NCBI RefSeq assembly: GCF_900176605.1 | Contig: NZ_FXLP01000005.1 | Span: 186,001 to 250,000, forward strand | Origin: Peptoniphilus vaginalis | GTDB taxonomy: Bacteria > Bacillota > Clostridia > Tissierellales > Peptoniphilaceae | Direction: 5' to 3' | DNA length: 64,000 nucleotides | Shown: piece after piece, positions 48,515-57,381 of the stretch | How positions within the stretch are numbered: position 1 is the stretch's first letter | Layout of the letters: each line of letters starts with the position of its first letter | Translations under genes and position numbers: made by a program | Notes under the pieces: generated by a model | Databases searched by the model: none | Told to the model about the DNA's origin: nothing | What the model saw: only the letters and a program-made list of their open reading frames with translations

Positions 48515-49141
48515 ATGGAATATAAAATTATGAAGTTAGTTGTTGGGCAATTACAAGAAAATTGCTTTATCCTTTTTGATGAAAACAAGGATGCCTTTGT
48601 GGTTGACCCAGGTGAATCAAGTGAAAATATAATTGAAGCCATTGAGAAGAATTCATTAAATATAAAATATATTTTGTTAACTCATGGTCACTTTGATCAT
48701 GTAGGTGCTGTTGCTGCTCTTGTGGAAAAATACAAGGCTCCAGTTTATATATCAAAAAAAGATAGGGCCTTCTTAGAAAGTCCAAAGGAAGTTAGAGCTT
48801 CTGCCTTTGGTATGCAAATTGAAGCAGCTGATGTAGATGTTTTCGTGAAAGATGGTGATGAAATTCCTTTTTCAGGAGGCACTATTAAAGTTATTGAAAC
48901 ACCAGGTCATACTCTTGGATCAGTTTGCTATTTATTTGAAAATTATTTATTTGCAGGTGACACACTTTTTAATGGTTCAATAGGAAGGACTGACTTCCCA
49001 GAGTCAGACCATAGTCTAATGGTGGAATCACTAAAGAAATTAAAAAAACTTGACGATGAGATTTATGTCCTATCAGGTCACGGTCCTGAGTCACAAATGT
49101 CCTATGAGAAAATGACTAACCCTTATCTTAGACAAGTATGA
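48515..49141 (+). CDS. MBL-fold hydrolase (glyoxalase II-like)
   Basis: Metallo-beta-lactamase-fold hydrolase of 208 residues. The first metal motif is THGHFDHVGAV, later ligands are in ETPGHTLGS, LFAGDTLF and LSGHGP. Proteins of this subgroup (YqgX/YcbL type) are often called hydroxyacylglutathione hydrolases, but glutathione is not expected here, so the substrate is open. It sits between dtd and hemZ, overlapping hemZ by four bases (ATGA); this order is conserved in Clostridia. Confidence 0.9.
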   Translation: MEYKIMKLVVGQLQENCFILFDENKDAFVVDPGESSENIIEAIEKNSLNIKYILLTHGHFDHVGAVAALVEKYKAPVYISKKDRAFLESPKEVRASAFGMQIEAADVDVFVKDGDEIPFSGGTIKVIETPGHTLGSVCYLFENYLFAGDTLFNGSIGRTDFPESDHSLMVESLKKLKKLDDEIYVLSGHGPESQMSYEKMTNPYLRQV

Positions 49142-50466
49142 TTAAGATAGAAAATGAAAGTCAAGGTCTAAAGAAGTCAATTTTTGAATTTTTTAGGATG
49201 AAGCTTCCTAAAGATTACAAAGATTTAAACTTTAACATTAAAATAAAAATTGAAGACCAAATTATTTTTATTAGCATTTTTGGAGACAAGATAAAGGCTA
49301 GTGAAAGGCTTAAAATTCAAGATGAAAAAGCTCACTTCACTATAAAGAGATATTTATTTGACTTGTTTTCCAAGGAAAAAAATTTTGATTCAAGCTTTGG
49401 AATTCTAACTGGAGTGAGGCCCTTAAAACTTATTTCAAAAGTTTTTGAGGGCTCTTCCTATGATGAGTCCCTTAAAATTTTATGGGACAAGTACAGGATA
49501 GGAAGTGGCGAAGGGAAGTTTTTATATAAGATTTATAAAAATCAAGAAGCCCTTAGGCTTAACTCTAAATTTAGTAATTATAATGTCTATGTTCACATAC
49601 CCTTTTGCCCATCAAGGTGTCTATATTGTTCCTTTGATACAACAATAGAGAACAAGGGAAAGATGGATTTATATACCAAAAATTTAACCAACGATATAAA
49701 TTCTCACGAGCTTGAATTTTCTAAGGAGCCTAATTCAATTTATATTGGAGGGGGAACTCCAACTTCAATTGGCTTAGAAAACTTGGAAAAAATTATTGAT
49801 GCACTTATCGATAAGTTTGGTCACACGAGAGAGTTTACTGTTGAATGTGGACGTATTGATAGCTTGAGCCTTGATACTTTAAAGATGCTAAAGGACAAGG
49901 GAGTTAATAGGATTTCTCTTAATCCACAGACCTTTAATGGAGAGGTAATAAATAAATTAAATAGGGTTTCAAATAAAGATTTTGGATTTTGGTTTGATAA
50001 AGCAAGGGAGCTTGACTTCGAAACTATAAATATGGATTTGATTATGGGTCTTCCTGGAGAAGATAAAGAAAGTATTATTGATTCTATAAAGAAGGCAATT
50101 AATTTTTCTCCGGAAAATATAACTCTTCATACCCTAGCTCTTAAGAATGGATCAAAGCTTTTTGAAAATTCCTACCACAATGATGAAGACTTTGGAAATC
50201 TTTTGGAAGAATCGAAGAAACTTTTAATGGAAAATAATTATGAGCCCTATTATCTCTACAGACAGAAAAAATCTGTAATTTCATCAGAGAACATTGGATA
50301 TGCAAAGAAGGGTCATGCCTCAATTTATAATATTGTAATGATGGAAGAACTTGAAAACATTATTGGTTTTGGTCTAGGTGCAAGCACAAAGATTTTGAAT
50401 GAGAAGGGAAAGTTTGAGAGGAATTTAAATTCTAAAAACCTTGAAGACTTTCTAAGGAGAAGATAA
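49138..50466 (+). CDS. hemZ: Coproporphyrinogen III oxidase-like radical SAM protein HemZ
   Basis: The 442 residues belong to the HemZ branch of HemN-like radical SAM proteins. The cluster motif is HIPFCPSRCLYCSF, with SIYIGGGTPTS, INPQT-like SLNPQTFNGEVINKLNR and MDLIMGLPGED following. About 140 N-terminal residues precede the radical SAM domain, as in HemZ. No other haem gene is in the window, so true coproporphyrinogen oxidation is not shown; some homologues are haem chaperones. In related genomes hemZ is normally followed by hisS; here a Mur ligase follows. Confidence 0.9.
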   Translation: MIKIENESQGLKKSIFEFFRMKLPKDYKDLNFNIKIKIEDQIIFISIFGDKIKASERLKIQDEKAHFTIKRYLFDLFSKEKNFDSSFGILTGVRPLKLISKVFEGSSYDESLKILWDKYRIGSGEGKFLYKIYKNQEALRLNSKFSNYNVYVHIPFCPSRCLYCSFDTTIENKGKMDLYTKNLTNDINSHELEFSKEPNSIYIGGGTPTSIGLENLEKIIDALIDKFGHTREFTVECGRIDSLSLDTLKMLKDKGVNRISLNPQTFNGEVINKLNRVSNKDFGFWFDKARELDFETINMDLIMGLPGEDKESIIDSIKKAINFSPENITLHTLALKNGSKLFENSYHNDEDFGNLLEESKKLLMENNYEPYYLYRQKKSVISSENIGYAKKGHASIYNIVMMEELENIIGFGLGASTKILNEKGKFERNLNSKNLEDFLRRR

Positions 50467-50468
50467 TC

Positions 50469-52004
50469 TTGAAATTAGAAAAAATTTTAAATAATGTAGA
50501 AATTATTGATGCAAATTTTGAAATAGATAAAGACATAGAAATAAAAAATATCGCCTTTCACACAGACGATGTAGTTGAGGGCGGTATTTTTGTTGCCATA
50601 AAAGGCTATGTCACAAATGGCCACAGGTTTATAAAGAAAGCAAAAGAAGAGGGAGCAGAAATTGCTGTAGTTGAAAACTACTCTGAAGAGAATATTAAGC
50701 AAATTAGAGTTGAAAATTCTAGGATTGCCCTTGCAGATATGGCGAGAAACTTTTATGGAGATCCTTCAAGAGATATGAATGTAATAGGTATCACTGCAAC
50801 TAATGGCAAGACAACTACTGCTTTTATGGTTAACTCTATTTTAGAAGAAGACAAAAGAAATACTGGGATAATTGGCACTGTCTTAACAAGATATGCCGAT
50901 GTAATGATTCCATCTGTACTTACAACTCCAGAGTCCCTAACTCTTCAATCCTATTTTAGGGATATGAAGGACAAGGGAGTAACCGATGTGACTATGGAAG
51001 TATCTTCATCTGCTCAAGAATTATATAGGAACAAGAATATAGATTTTGACATTGTGACTTTTAACAATCTTGGCAGAGAACACATTGACCAACATGGAAG
51101 CTTTGAAAATTATTTTAGGTTTAAATCAAGACTTATTCGACACGCAAAAGAAGATGCCCTTGCAATATTAAATGCAGATGATGAAAAAATTTATTCTCTA
51201 AGGGATAAGACAAGGGCACAAGTTCTTAGCTTCTCTTTAGAAAACAATGAAGCTGACTTTGGAATCCAAAATCTTGACCTTTCAAGTGGTAAGGGAAAAT
51301 TTATTTTTAAAATAAATAGAGACATAAAAGTAAAAGATTTTATCTTAAAAAAATATCAATTTGAGATTGAACTAGGATCAGTTGGTTACTCATCAGTAAT
51401 GAATTCTGTCGTTGCAATAATAATTGCCCTCTGTTTAAAGATTGATATAGAAATTATAAAGAGAGCCCTAAAGGATTTTAAGGGAGTAGAGAGAAGATTT
51501 GAATTAATATTTGATGAAGAATTTAAAATTTTAGATGATCACTTTGCCAATGAAAAAAATATCGATGCAACAATGGAAACTCTAAAGGAAATGGATTATA
51601 AAAATCTCAACATTCTCTATGCCATAAGAGGCAAAAGAGGAGTTGAAGTTAATCGTGAAATTACAGAACGATTAGTGAAGTGGATAAAAATTTTAAAACC
51701 AAAATCACTTACTGCAACTTTATCAAGAGATACTGTTAAGGAAAAGGACAGGGTAACTGATGAAGAATTAAAGGTCTTCAAAAGTATTTTAGAAAAGAAT
51801 AAGATTGCTTGCAAAGTATATGACACCCTTGAAGAGTCCATTAACGATACAATTGATTTACTTGATAAAGATGATGTATTACTTCTTGCAGGTTGCCAGG
51901 GTATGGATAAGGGAGCAGGCTTTGTAAAAGATAAACTTTTGAGAGAAAACAAGGTGAAAGATATTAAAGGCTTTTCTCACAGAATAGACAAGAGAATCTG
52001 TTAA
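50469..52004 (+). CDS. Divergent MurE-like Mur ligase
   Basis: A 511-residue Mur-family ATP-dependent ligase. The central domain looks active: GITATNGKTTT (ATP loop), VLTTPES, MEVSSSAQEL (MurE usually MEVSSHAL), FNNLGREHIDQHG, and a Lys in NYFRFKSRL at the carbamylated position. The N-terminal GGIFVAIKGYVTNGH is MurE-like. The C-terminal domain is unusual. Where MurE has DYAHTPDAL it reads LDDHFANEKN; the amino-acid-specifying DNPR motif is absent (region reads TATLSRDTVKEKDRV), and AGCQGMDKGA replaces AGKGHE. The amino acid added is therefore unclear: L-Lys, L-Orn or a non-peptidoglycan substrate. TTG 50469 follows GGAGAAG. Confidence 0.8.
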   Translation: MKLEKILNNVEIIDANFEIDKDIEIKNIAFHTDDVVEGGIFVAIKGYVTNGHRFIKKAKEEGAEIAVVENYSEENIKQIRVENSRIALADMARNFYGDPSRDMNVIGITATNGKTTTAFMVNSILEEDKRNTGIIGTVLTRYADVMIPSVLTTPESLTLQSYFRDMKDKGVTDVTMEVSSSAQELYRNKNIDFDIVTFNNLGREHIDQHGSFENYFRFKSRLIRHAKEDALAILNADDEKIYSLRDKTRAQVLSFSLENNEADFGIQNLDLSSGKGKFIFKINRDIKVKDFILKKYQFEIELGSVGYSSVMNSVVAIIIALCLKIDIEIIKRALKDFKGVERRFELIFDEEFKILDDHFANEKNIDATMETLKEMDYKNLNILYAIRGKRGVEVNREITERLVKWIKILKPKSLTATLSRDTVKEKDRVTDEELKVFKSILEKNKIACKVYDTLEESINDTIDLLDKDDVLLLAGCQGMDKGAGFVKDKLLRENKVKDIKGFSHRIDKRIC

Positions 52005-52006
52005 AG

Positions 52007-52035
52007 TTGAATTTTGAAAGGCCTTGCTTTATAAT
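52007..52035 (+). promoter_or_regulatory. Promoter of aspS
   Basis: TTGAAT (52007-52012), 17 bases, TATAAT (52030-52035), starting directly after the Mur ligase stop. It would give a leader of about 108 bases that contains the hairpin at 52104. Confidence 0.75.
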
Positions 52036-52103
52036 TAAAATAGATTTTTATGGAATAAAAACAATATAAATGGCTAATTGATTATAAAAAATGTTAACGA
52101 ATA

Positions 52104-52140
52104 AGCTCCAAACCATTTGAGGCTTGGAGTTTAATTTTTA
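52104..52140 (+). terminator. Terminator-like hairpin in the aspS leader
   Basis: An 11-bp stem with one mismatch (52104-52114 with 52121-52131, loop ATTTGA) followed by TAATTTTTA, ending two bases before the AGGAGG of aspS. It either ends transcripts from the preceding operon or acts as an attenuator in the aspS leader. Confidence 0.7.
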
Positions 52141-52149
52141 GGAGGAAAT

Positions 52150-53925
52150 ATGGCTGAAAAAATGGGAAATCTCAAAAGGACAAATTATTGTAATGAGATT
52201 TCAGAAGATATGATTTCAAAAGAAGTTGTCCTAATGGGTTGGGTGGCAAAGCAAAGGTCACTGGGATCCATAGTTTTTGTTGACTTAAGAGATAGAAGTG
52301 GGATTGCACAAATTGTTTTTGATGATACATCATCTGAAGAGCTTTTAGAAAAGGCATCTCACCTTCGTGGAGAGTTTGTAATTGCTGTTAAGGGTGCAGT
52401 TCGTATGAGATCTTCAATCAATGAAGACCTAGAAACTGGTAGAGTTGAAGTCCTAGCTAGTGAACTTAAAATTTTAAGTGAATCTGAAGTTCCACCAATT
52501 TATGTTAAGGACAATGACAATGTTGCAGAAAATATGAGACTTAAGTACAGGACTCTTGACTTAAGAAAACCAAGTATGCAAAAAAATCTTATGACTCGTT
52601 CAAAGATTTATAAAATTACTCGTGACTTCTTCTATGAAAATAGATTTATAGAAGTTGAAACTCCTATGTTAACTAAGCCAACTCCTGAAGGAGCGAGAGA
52701 CTACTTAGTCCCAAGTAGGGTTAACCCAGGTGAGTTTTACGCTCTTCCTCAATCACCACAATTAATGAAGCAATTATTAATGGTTGCAGGGATGGATAGA
52801 TACATCCAAATTACTAAGTGCTTTAGAGACGAAGATTTAAGAGCCAATAGACAACCAGAATTTACTCAAATTGATATGGAACTTAGCTTTGTTGACGAAG
52901 AAGATGTAATGGGAATAAATGAAAGATTTCTTCAAAAATTATTTAAAGGAGTCATAAATAAAGACATCGAACTTCCTATTAAGAGGATGAAGTATTCTGA
53001 AGCTATGGATAGGTTTGGGGTAGATAAACCAGACCTTAGATTTGGTATGGAATTAAAGGATATTTCTGATTTAGTAAAAGCTTGCGGCTTCAAGGTATTT
53101 GAAGGAAATACTGAAAAGGGTAAAAGCGTTAGAGGTATCAAGGTTGATGGTGGAAGCGACTTCTATTCCAAAAAACAATTGAAAAAATTAGAATCCTTTG
53201 TCAAGGACTATAAGGCAATGGGACTTTCTTGGATAAGAGTTGATGAAGAAATTGATTCACCAATTGCTAAATTTATATCTGAAGAAACAATGCAAGAAAT
53301 CATCTCTGCTTTTGATGCAAAAAAAGGTGATTTAATTTTAATTCTTGCTGATAAAAATTCTGTTGTATTTAGTGGCCTAGGCAACCTTCGTAACAAGATT
53401 GCAAGGGACATGGACTTAATTAATGAAGATGATTATAAACTTGTTTGGATAACTGAATTCCCGCTATTTGAATATGATGAAGAGGAAGGAAGATATGTTG
53501 CTATGCACCATCCTTTCACAAGTCCACTTGACGAAGATGTGGATAAATTAGTAAGTGACAAGGAAAATGCAAGAGCAAAGGCCTATGACATTGTTATAAA
53601 TGGGGACGAAATGGGTGGAGGAAGTATTAGAATTAACGACCCAGAAGTCCAAGAAAAAATGTTTGAAGCACTAGGCTTATCAGAAGAGGAAGCCAAGGAA
53701 AAATTTGGATTCCTTCTAGAAGCCTTTAAGTATGGAGCTCCACCACATGGAGGACTTGCTTATGGACTTGACAGACTTGTAATGTTATTTACAGGTGCTA
53801 AGAGCATAAGAGACGTAATAGCCTTCCCTAAAACTCAAGCTGCAACTTGTCTATTGACAGGAGCACCAACAGGACTTACAGAAAAACAATTAGAAGAAGT
53901 TCACATTAAGGTAATCGAAGATTAA
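52150..53925 (+). CDS. aspS: Aspartate--tRNA ligase
   Basis: Class II synthetase charging tRNA-Asp (possibly also tRNA-Asn in non-discriminating forms). The 591 residues show the N-terminal OB anticodon domain (GWVAKQRSLGSIVFVDLRDRSG), motif 2 (FRDEDLRANRQPEFTQIDMELSF), the bacterial GAD insertion (about 290-420) and motif 3 (GGLAYGLDRLVMLF). ATG 52150 follows AGGAGG. The presence of asnA gives another source of asparagine, so tRNA-dependent Asn synthesis is not required. First gene of the unit running to the TraB-family gene. Confidence 0.97.
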   Translation: MAEKMGNLKRTNYCNEISEDMISKEVVLMGWVAKQRSLGSIVFVDLRDRSGIAQIVFDDTSSEELLEKASHLRGEFVIAVKGAVRMRSSINEDLETGRVEVLASELKILSESEVPPIYVKDNDNVAENMRLKYRTLDLRKPSMQKNLMTRSKIYKITRDFFYENRFIEVETPMLTKPTPEGARDYLVPSRVNPGEFYALPQSPQLMKQLLMVAGMDRYIQITKCFRDEDLRANRQPEFTQIDMELSFVDEEDVMGINERFLQKLFKGVINKDIELPIKRMKYSEAMDRFGVDKPDLRFGMELKDISDLVKACGFKVFEGNTEKGKSVRGIKVDGGSDFYSKKQLKKLESFVKDYKAMGLSWIRVDEEIDSPIAKFISEETMQEIISAFDAKKGDLILILADKNSVVFSGLGNLRNKIARDMDLINEDDYKLVWITEFPLFEYDEEEGRYVAMHHPFTSPLDEDVDKLVSDKENARAKAYDIVINGDEMGGGSIRINDPEVQEKMFEALGLSEEEAKEKFGFLLEAFKYGAPPHGGLAYGLDRLVMLFTGAKSIRDVIAFPKTQAATCLLTGAPTGLTEKQLEEVHIKVIED

Positions 53926-53939
53926 GAATAGGTGATTTT

Positions 53940-54362
53940 ATGGAAAGTATTGGCATTGTAAGAGCTCAAAAGGACAACAAAATATTTGTAGAATTTACTA
54001 GAGAAAGTGCCTGCGGAGAATCTTGTGAGTCTTGTAATGCAAAGTGTGCTGAATCTGAACAAGAGCTCTTTGAGTTTAACAATACAATTTCTGCAAAAGT
54101 TGGAGATCTAGTTAAGATTAAAACCAATGACAAGTCAGTGCTTTCCTATAAATTTTTAGTTTACGGCTTGCCACTAGTCCTATTTATGTCAGCAATTTCT
54201 TTATCTTATTATATTTTTAATAAGATGGGTCTTGCTAACAAGGACTTAATGTCTCTTATAGCAGGGATTTTATCCTTTATCATATCTTTTATCATTCTTA
54301 GGAGCATTGATAAAAACTATGAAAAGACAAGTAGAGCCAGTATTCTTCTTGAAAAAATGTAG
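53940..54362 (+). CDS. RseC/MucC-family membrane protein
   Basis: A 140-residue SoxR-reducing-system/RseC-like protein. The N-terminal soluble part has the cysteine motif CGESCESCNAKC (residues 21-32). Two membrane helices follow (about 73-95 and 100-122). In Proteobacteria RseC influences sigma-E and SoxR; in Firmicutes it is often near rnf genes and may take part in electron transfer or Fe-S chemistry. ATG 53940 follows GGTGATT, 14 bases after aspS. No rnf genes are in the window. Confidence 0.85.
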   Translation: MESIGIVRAQKDNKIFVEFTRESACGESCESCNAKCAESEQELFEFNNTISAKVGDLVKIKTNDKSVLSYKFLVYGLPLVLFMSAISLSYYIFNKMGLANKDLMSLIAGILSFIISFIILRSIDKNYEKTSRASILLEKM

Positions 54363-54369
54363 GTGAAAG

Positions 54370-55188
54370 ATGAGTAGTAAAAACTGGCACAAGGTTCTCT
54401 ATATTTTTTCCCTTTGTATCCTAGTCTTGTCTTTTTTATTTTATATGTATTCTCTTGCAAATAAAAAATTTTCAACAAAGCTTATTTCAGAAAATAAAGC
54501 TTTAGCACAAGAGATACAATCTTTGGAAGATAAGTCTAAGGCCTATGACAAAGAAATAGAAGACTTAGAAATTGAATTTAATTTAAAGTCTCAAGAATTC
54601 TATGAAAAATATGGATACCAATTTGAAGCCAATAAATCTGACGAGATTAAAAAAATTAAAACAGATTATGAAGAGAAAAACAGAGTTATAAAAGCTGAAG
54701 TTAGAGAAAGGCTAAAGGCTTATGGCGCTTTCTTTAATTCAAATATTTATGAAAAAGAAAATTATGACAGGATAGTAGATGACTTCTTAAGCATAAGTAG
54801 AGAAGAAAGTCTTGAAAAAAATAAGAATATTTACAAGGACTTAGAAATTGGAAGCCTTTTTAAAGAACTAGATGGATTTGCCTCTTATCTAATAAAAGAA
54901 AATAAGCCATCAAAGGAAGTAAACTTATTTGTATTCTATGCATCAATATATTCTTCAAGTATTTATAACTTCGTAGAGGATGACAAGGTGCCTTTCTCTG
55001 AAGTTTATGTTGATCTTAACAACTTATTAAATATCTACAAGGAAATGGAAAATAAATCCTTTAAGACTGGTGACTTGTCATCAGAAAAGTTAGCTTATTT
55101 AAAAAACTTTGTAGATGAAAAAGTTTCAGAATATTATAAAAACTATGGCATTATAAGGGCTTTGGAAAAGAGTGATAAAAATGAATGA
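54370..55188 (+). CDS. Hypothetical membrane-anchored coiled-coil protein A
   Basis: Not recognised. The 272 residues have one membrane helix near the N-terminus (about 9-28), then a strongly charged helical stretch with heptad-like spacing (30-115), then a mostly helical domain that should face outside the cell (positive residues precede the helix). No catalytic motif was found. ATG 54370 follows GGTGAAAG, and the next gene overlaps its end by eight bases. Together with protein B it forms a pair with the same plan: short tail, one helix, coiled coil, helical domain. A structural or division-linked role is possible but unproven. Confidence 0.6.
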   Translation: MSSKNWHKVLYIFSLCILVLSFLFYMYSLANKKFSTKLISENKALAQEIQSLEDKSKAYDKEIEDLEIEFNLKSQEFYEKYGYQFEANKSDEIKKIKTDYEEKNRVIKAEVRERLKAYGAFFNSNIYEKENYDRIVDDFLSISREESLEKNKNIYKDLEIGSLFKELDGFASYLIKENKPSKEVNLFVFYASIYSSSIYNFVEDDKVPFSEVYVDLNNLLNIYKEMENKSFKTGDLSSEKLAYLKNFVDEKVSEYYKNYGIIRALEKSDKNE

Positions 55189-56137
55189 AAATAAAAAATC
55201 TTTTTTGTCTTTCATCTTTATAATTCTTAGCCTTATACTATCTTACCTTGGATTTTCCAACTTAAGGTATATGGAGTCTTCCTACTTTAATTTAACAAGA
55301 GAAAACTCTTCTCTAATAGAGAAGAGGAATAAGACTCAGGAGAATATTAAAAATCTCAGCCAAGAAATAAACTTAAAAAATTCCAAGTTAGATGTAATAA
55401 CAAGAGAAATTGAAAAATTTGATGTTTTACAAAACAAGTCAACAGAAATAGAAGACCTTAATAAGGAATTAGGAGATTCTTTAATTCCCTTTCAAGATGA
55501 TAGAGAATTTAAATTTTTTGAAATTTCAAAGGACAAAATAATTTCTTTTACACCACTAAGGGGTAATTTTATTGATAAGAATTTAAATAGAGAAGATATG
55601 GAAGACAACTTAAGACTTATGCCATTTTTTGTAGATTCTCATTACACTTATGACTTGAATAGGTCCATAGGAAAGCACAACATCAAGGGATTTGAAAACC
55701 TTGGTCTTGTTGAATACTTATTAAAGGGAGATAATTATCTTCTTAAGTCTATTCTCTTAAATGATTCCTCTAAGATGACAAAGTTAAAGGATGAAAAAGA
55801 GAAAATTTTAGAAAAAGAAAACAATCTTTTAGAAGTTTCTGAAAATATTTATGGATTAAATAAGAATTCCAAAAATAAAAATTTAAACGCTAGTAAGGAC
55901 GTCAAGGACAAAGAAGAAGATGAAGAAGACATCTTAAATGCTCTTTGTCTAGATATTTTAAACTCTTCAATTAATTATTTAAGGGGCTATGAGATAAAAA
56001 ATGAAGATGGCCTTAATAAGTTTAAATCTAAAGACAAGATACTTATGACAGAAAAAATAGAAGATAAGAAGCTAATCACAAATTATTATAGGGATGTAGA
56101 TGAAAAAGCCTACACCCTTAGTGAAGAAAAAGAATAA
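55181..56137 (+). CDS. Hypothetical membrane-anchored coiled-coil protein B
   Basis: Not recognised. The 318 residues have a short basic N-terminus, a membrane helix (about 8-28) and a coiled coil (about 35-100, rich in Asn, Lys and Glu). A middle region has FVDSHYTYDLNR; a very acidic linker (DKEEDEEDILNALC) follows, then a C-terminal helical part. ATG 55181 lies inside the end of protein A with AGAGTGAT upstream; the in-frame GTG at 55172 overlaps that site. Translational coupling suggests that A and B work together. The TraB-family gene follows 20 bases later. Confidence 0.6.
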   Translation: MNENKKSFLSFIFIILSLILSYLGFSNLRYMESSYFNLTRENSSLIEKRNKTQENIKNLSQEINLKNSKLDVITREIEKFDVLQNKSTEIEDLNKELGDSLIPFQDDREFKFFEISKDKIISFTPLRGNFIDKNLNREDMEDNLRLMPFFVDSHYTYDLNRSIGKHNIKGFENLGLVEYLLKGDNYLLKSILLNDSSKMTKLKDEKEKILEKENNLLEVSENIYGLNKNSKNKNLNASKDVKDKEEDEEDILNALCLDILNSSINYLRGYEIKNEDGLNKFKSKDKILMTEKIEDKKLITNYYRDVDEKAYTLSEEKE

Positions 56138-56157
56138 AACTTCTACGTAGGAGAAAA

Positions 56158-57309
56158 ATGAAGGATCAATTAATTAGATTAGATTACCAAGGTAAGGAAA
56201 TTATTTTAATACCAACGGCTCACGTTTCTCAAGAAAGTGTTAATTTAGTTAGGGAAACTATAAAAGAAGAGAAGCCCGACTCAATTTGCATTGAGCTTGA
56301 CGACCAAAGGTATAAAAATATAAAAAATCCTGAGGCTTGGAAAAACACAAATATTATAGATATTATAAAGGAGAAGAAGGTTACACTTTTAATAGCAAAC
56401 CTTATTCTTTCATCATACCAAAAAAATGTTGCAAAAAAACTAAAGACAAAGCCAGGTCAAGAAATGATGGAAGGTATTAAAGCTTCTGAAGAAATGGGAA
56501 TTAACTTAGTCCTAGCTGATAGGAGCATACAAACAACCTTCATGAGGATATGGAGAAAGATGGGATTTTTTGAAAAAATAAAATTGCTTTTTTCTTTAAT
56601 GTTTCTTGATGAGGATGAAGATGTATCTGAAGAAGACCTTCAGAGACTAATTGAAAGAGATAATCTTGAACTTGCTATTGAAGATATGGGTAAGGACTAC
56701 CCGCAAATTGCTGCAACGCTTTTGCACGAAAGGGACAAGTTTCTTGCTTATAACATTAAGAATGCACCAGGTAAAAAAGTCATTGCTATTCTTGGAGCAG
56801 CTCACACACCAGGGGTTGAAGAAGAAGTCTTTAAGGACCAAGACATTGAAGAGCTTAAAAAGATTCCAGAAAAATCTTTTATGGGCAAGTTGTTACCTTG
56901 GATAATACCAGCCCTTATTGTAATTTTAATAGCCTTGGGCTTTAAACAAAGTATGAATACAGGTCTATCTCAAATTAAGTCCTGGTTTATATTCAATTCA
57001 GTCTTAGCGGCTGCCTTTACAGCTTTATGTCTTCCACATCCCTTAAGTGTATTAACCGCTTTTGTGGCTGCACCTTTTACATCAATTAACCCTGTACTTG
57101 CTTGTGGATGGTTTGCAGGTTTAGTTGAAGCAAGTTTAAAGAAGCCAACAGTTGAGGACGTAAACAAAATACCTGATGACATATTTAACTTTAAGTCATG
57201 GATTCACAACAAGTTTTTGAAGGCTCTCTTAGTAGTAATACTTGCTAACTTAGGTTCATCTATTGGAACTATTATTGCAGGATCAAAAATTATTCATAGT
57301 ATAATTTAA
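56158..57309 (+). CDS. TraB/PrgY-family membrane protein
   Basis: A 383-residue member of the TraB (pheromone shutdown) family, related to the TIKI/GumN/EreA-type fold. Conserved elements are PTAHVSQES, CIELDDQRY, LADRSIQTTFMR, LLHERDKFLA and ILGAAHTPGV; His and Glu residues in these are the likely metal site. About four C-terminal membrane helices follow (from about residue 242). Enterococcal TraB/PrgY reduces pheromone activity, but chromosomal homologues are widespread and their role is generally unknown. ATG 56158 follows AGGAGAA. Last gene of the aspS unit. Confidence 0.88.
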   Translation: MKDQLIRLDYQGKEIILIPTAHVSQESVNLVRETIKEEKPDSICIELDDQRYKNIKNPEAWKNTNIIDIIKEKKVTLLIANLILSSYQKNVAKKLKTKPGQEMMEGIKASEEMGINLVLADRSIQTTFMRIWRKMGFFEKIKLLFSLMFLDEDEDVSEEDLQRLIERDNLELAIEDMGKDYPQIAATLLHERDKFLAYNIKNAPGKKVIAILGAAHTPGVEEEVFKDQDIEELKKIPEKSFMGKLLPWIIPALIVILIALGFKQSMNTGLSQIKSWFIFNSVLAAAFTALCLPHPLSVLTAFVAAPFTSINPVLACGWFAGLVEASLKKPTVEDVNKIPDDIFNFKSWIHNKFLKALLVVILANLGSSIGTIIAGSKIIHSII

Positions 57310-57341
57310 TAAAACATTTTAGTCTGTATGAATTTGATGTG

Positions 57342-57381
57342 TACCCTCTTTACTGGACAAACCAGTAAGGAGGGTATTTTT
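57342..57381 (+). terminator. 15-bp hairpin: IS-derived and likely terminator
   Basis: TACCCTCTTTACTGG (57342-57356)/CCAGTAAGGAGGGTA (57362-57376), one G-T pair, loop ACAAA, then five T residues and an ATG. The right arm holds AAGGAGG, so read-through RNA would mask the ribosome site of the transposase remnant. Confidence 0.75.

Noticed and set aside
49138-50466. Proof of haem biosynthesis from hemZ
   Set aside because: No other haem genes are in the window, and some HemN-like proteins are haem chaperones; only the family is claimed.
52013-52149. T-box riboswitch before aspS
   Set aside because: The leader is too short and lacks the conserved AGGGTGGNACCGCG-type box.
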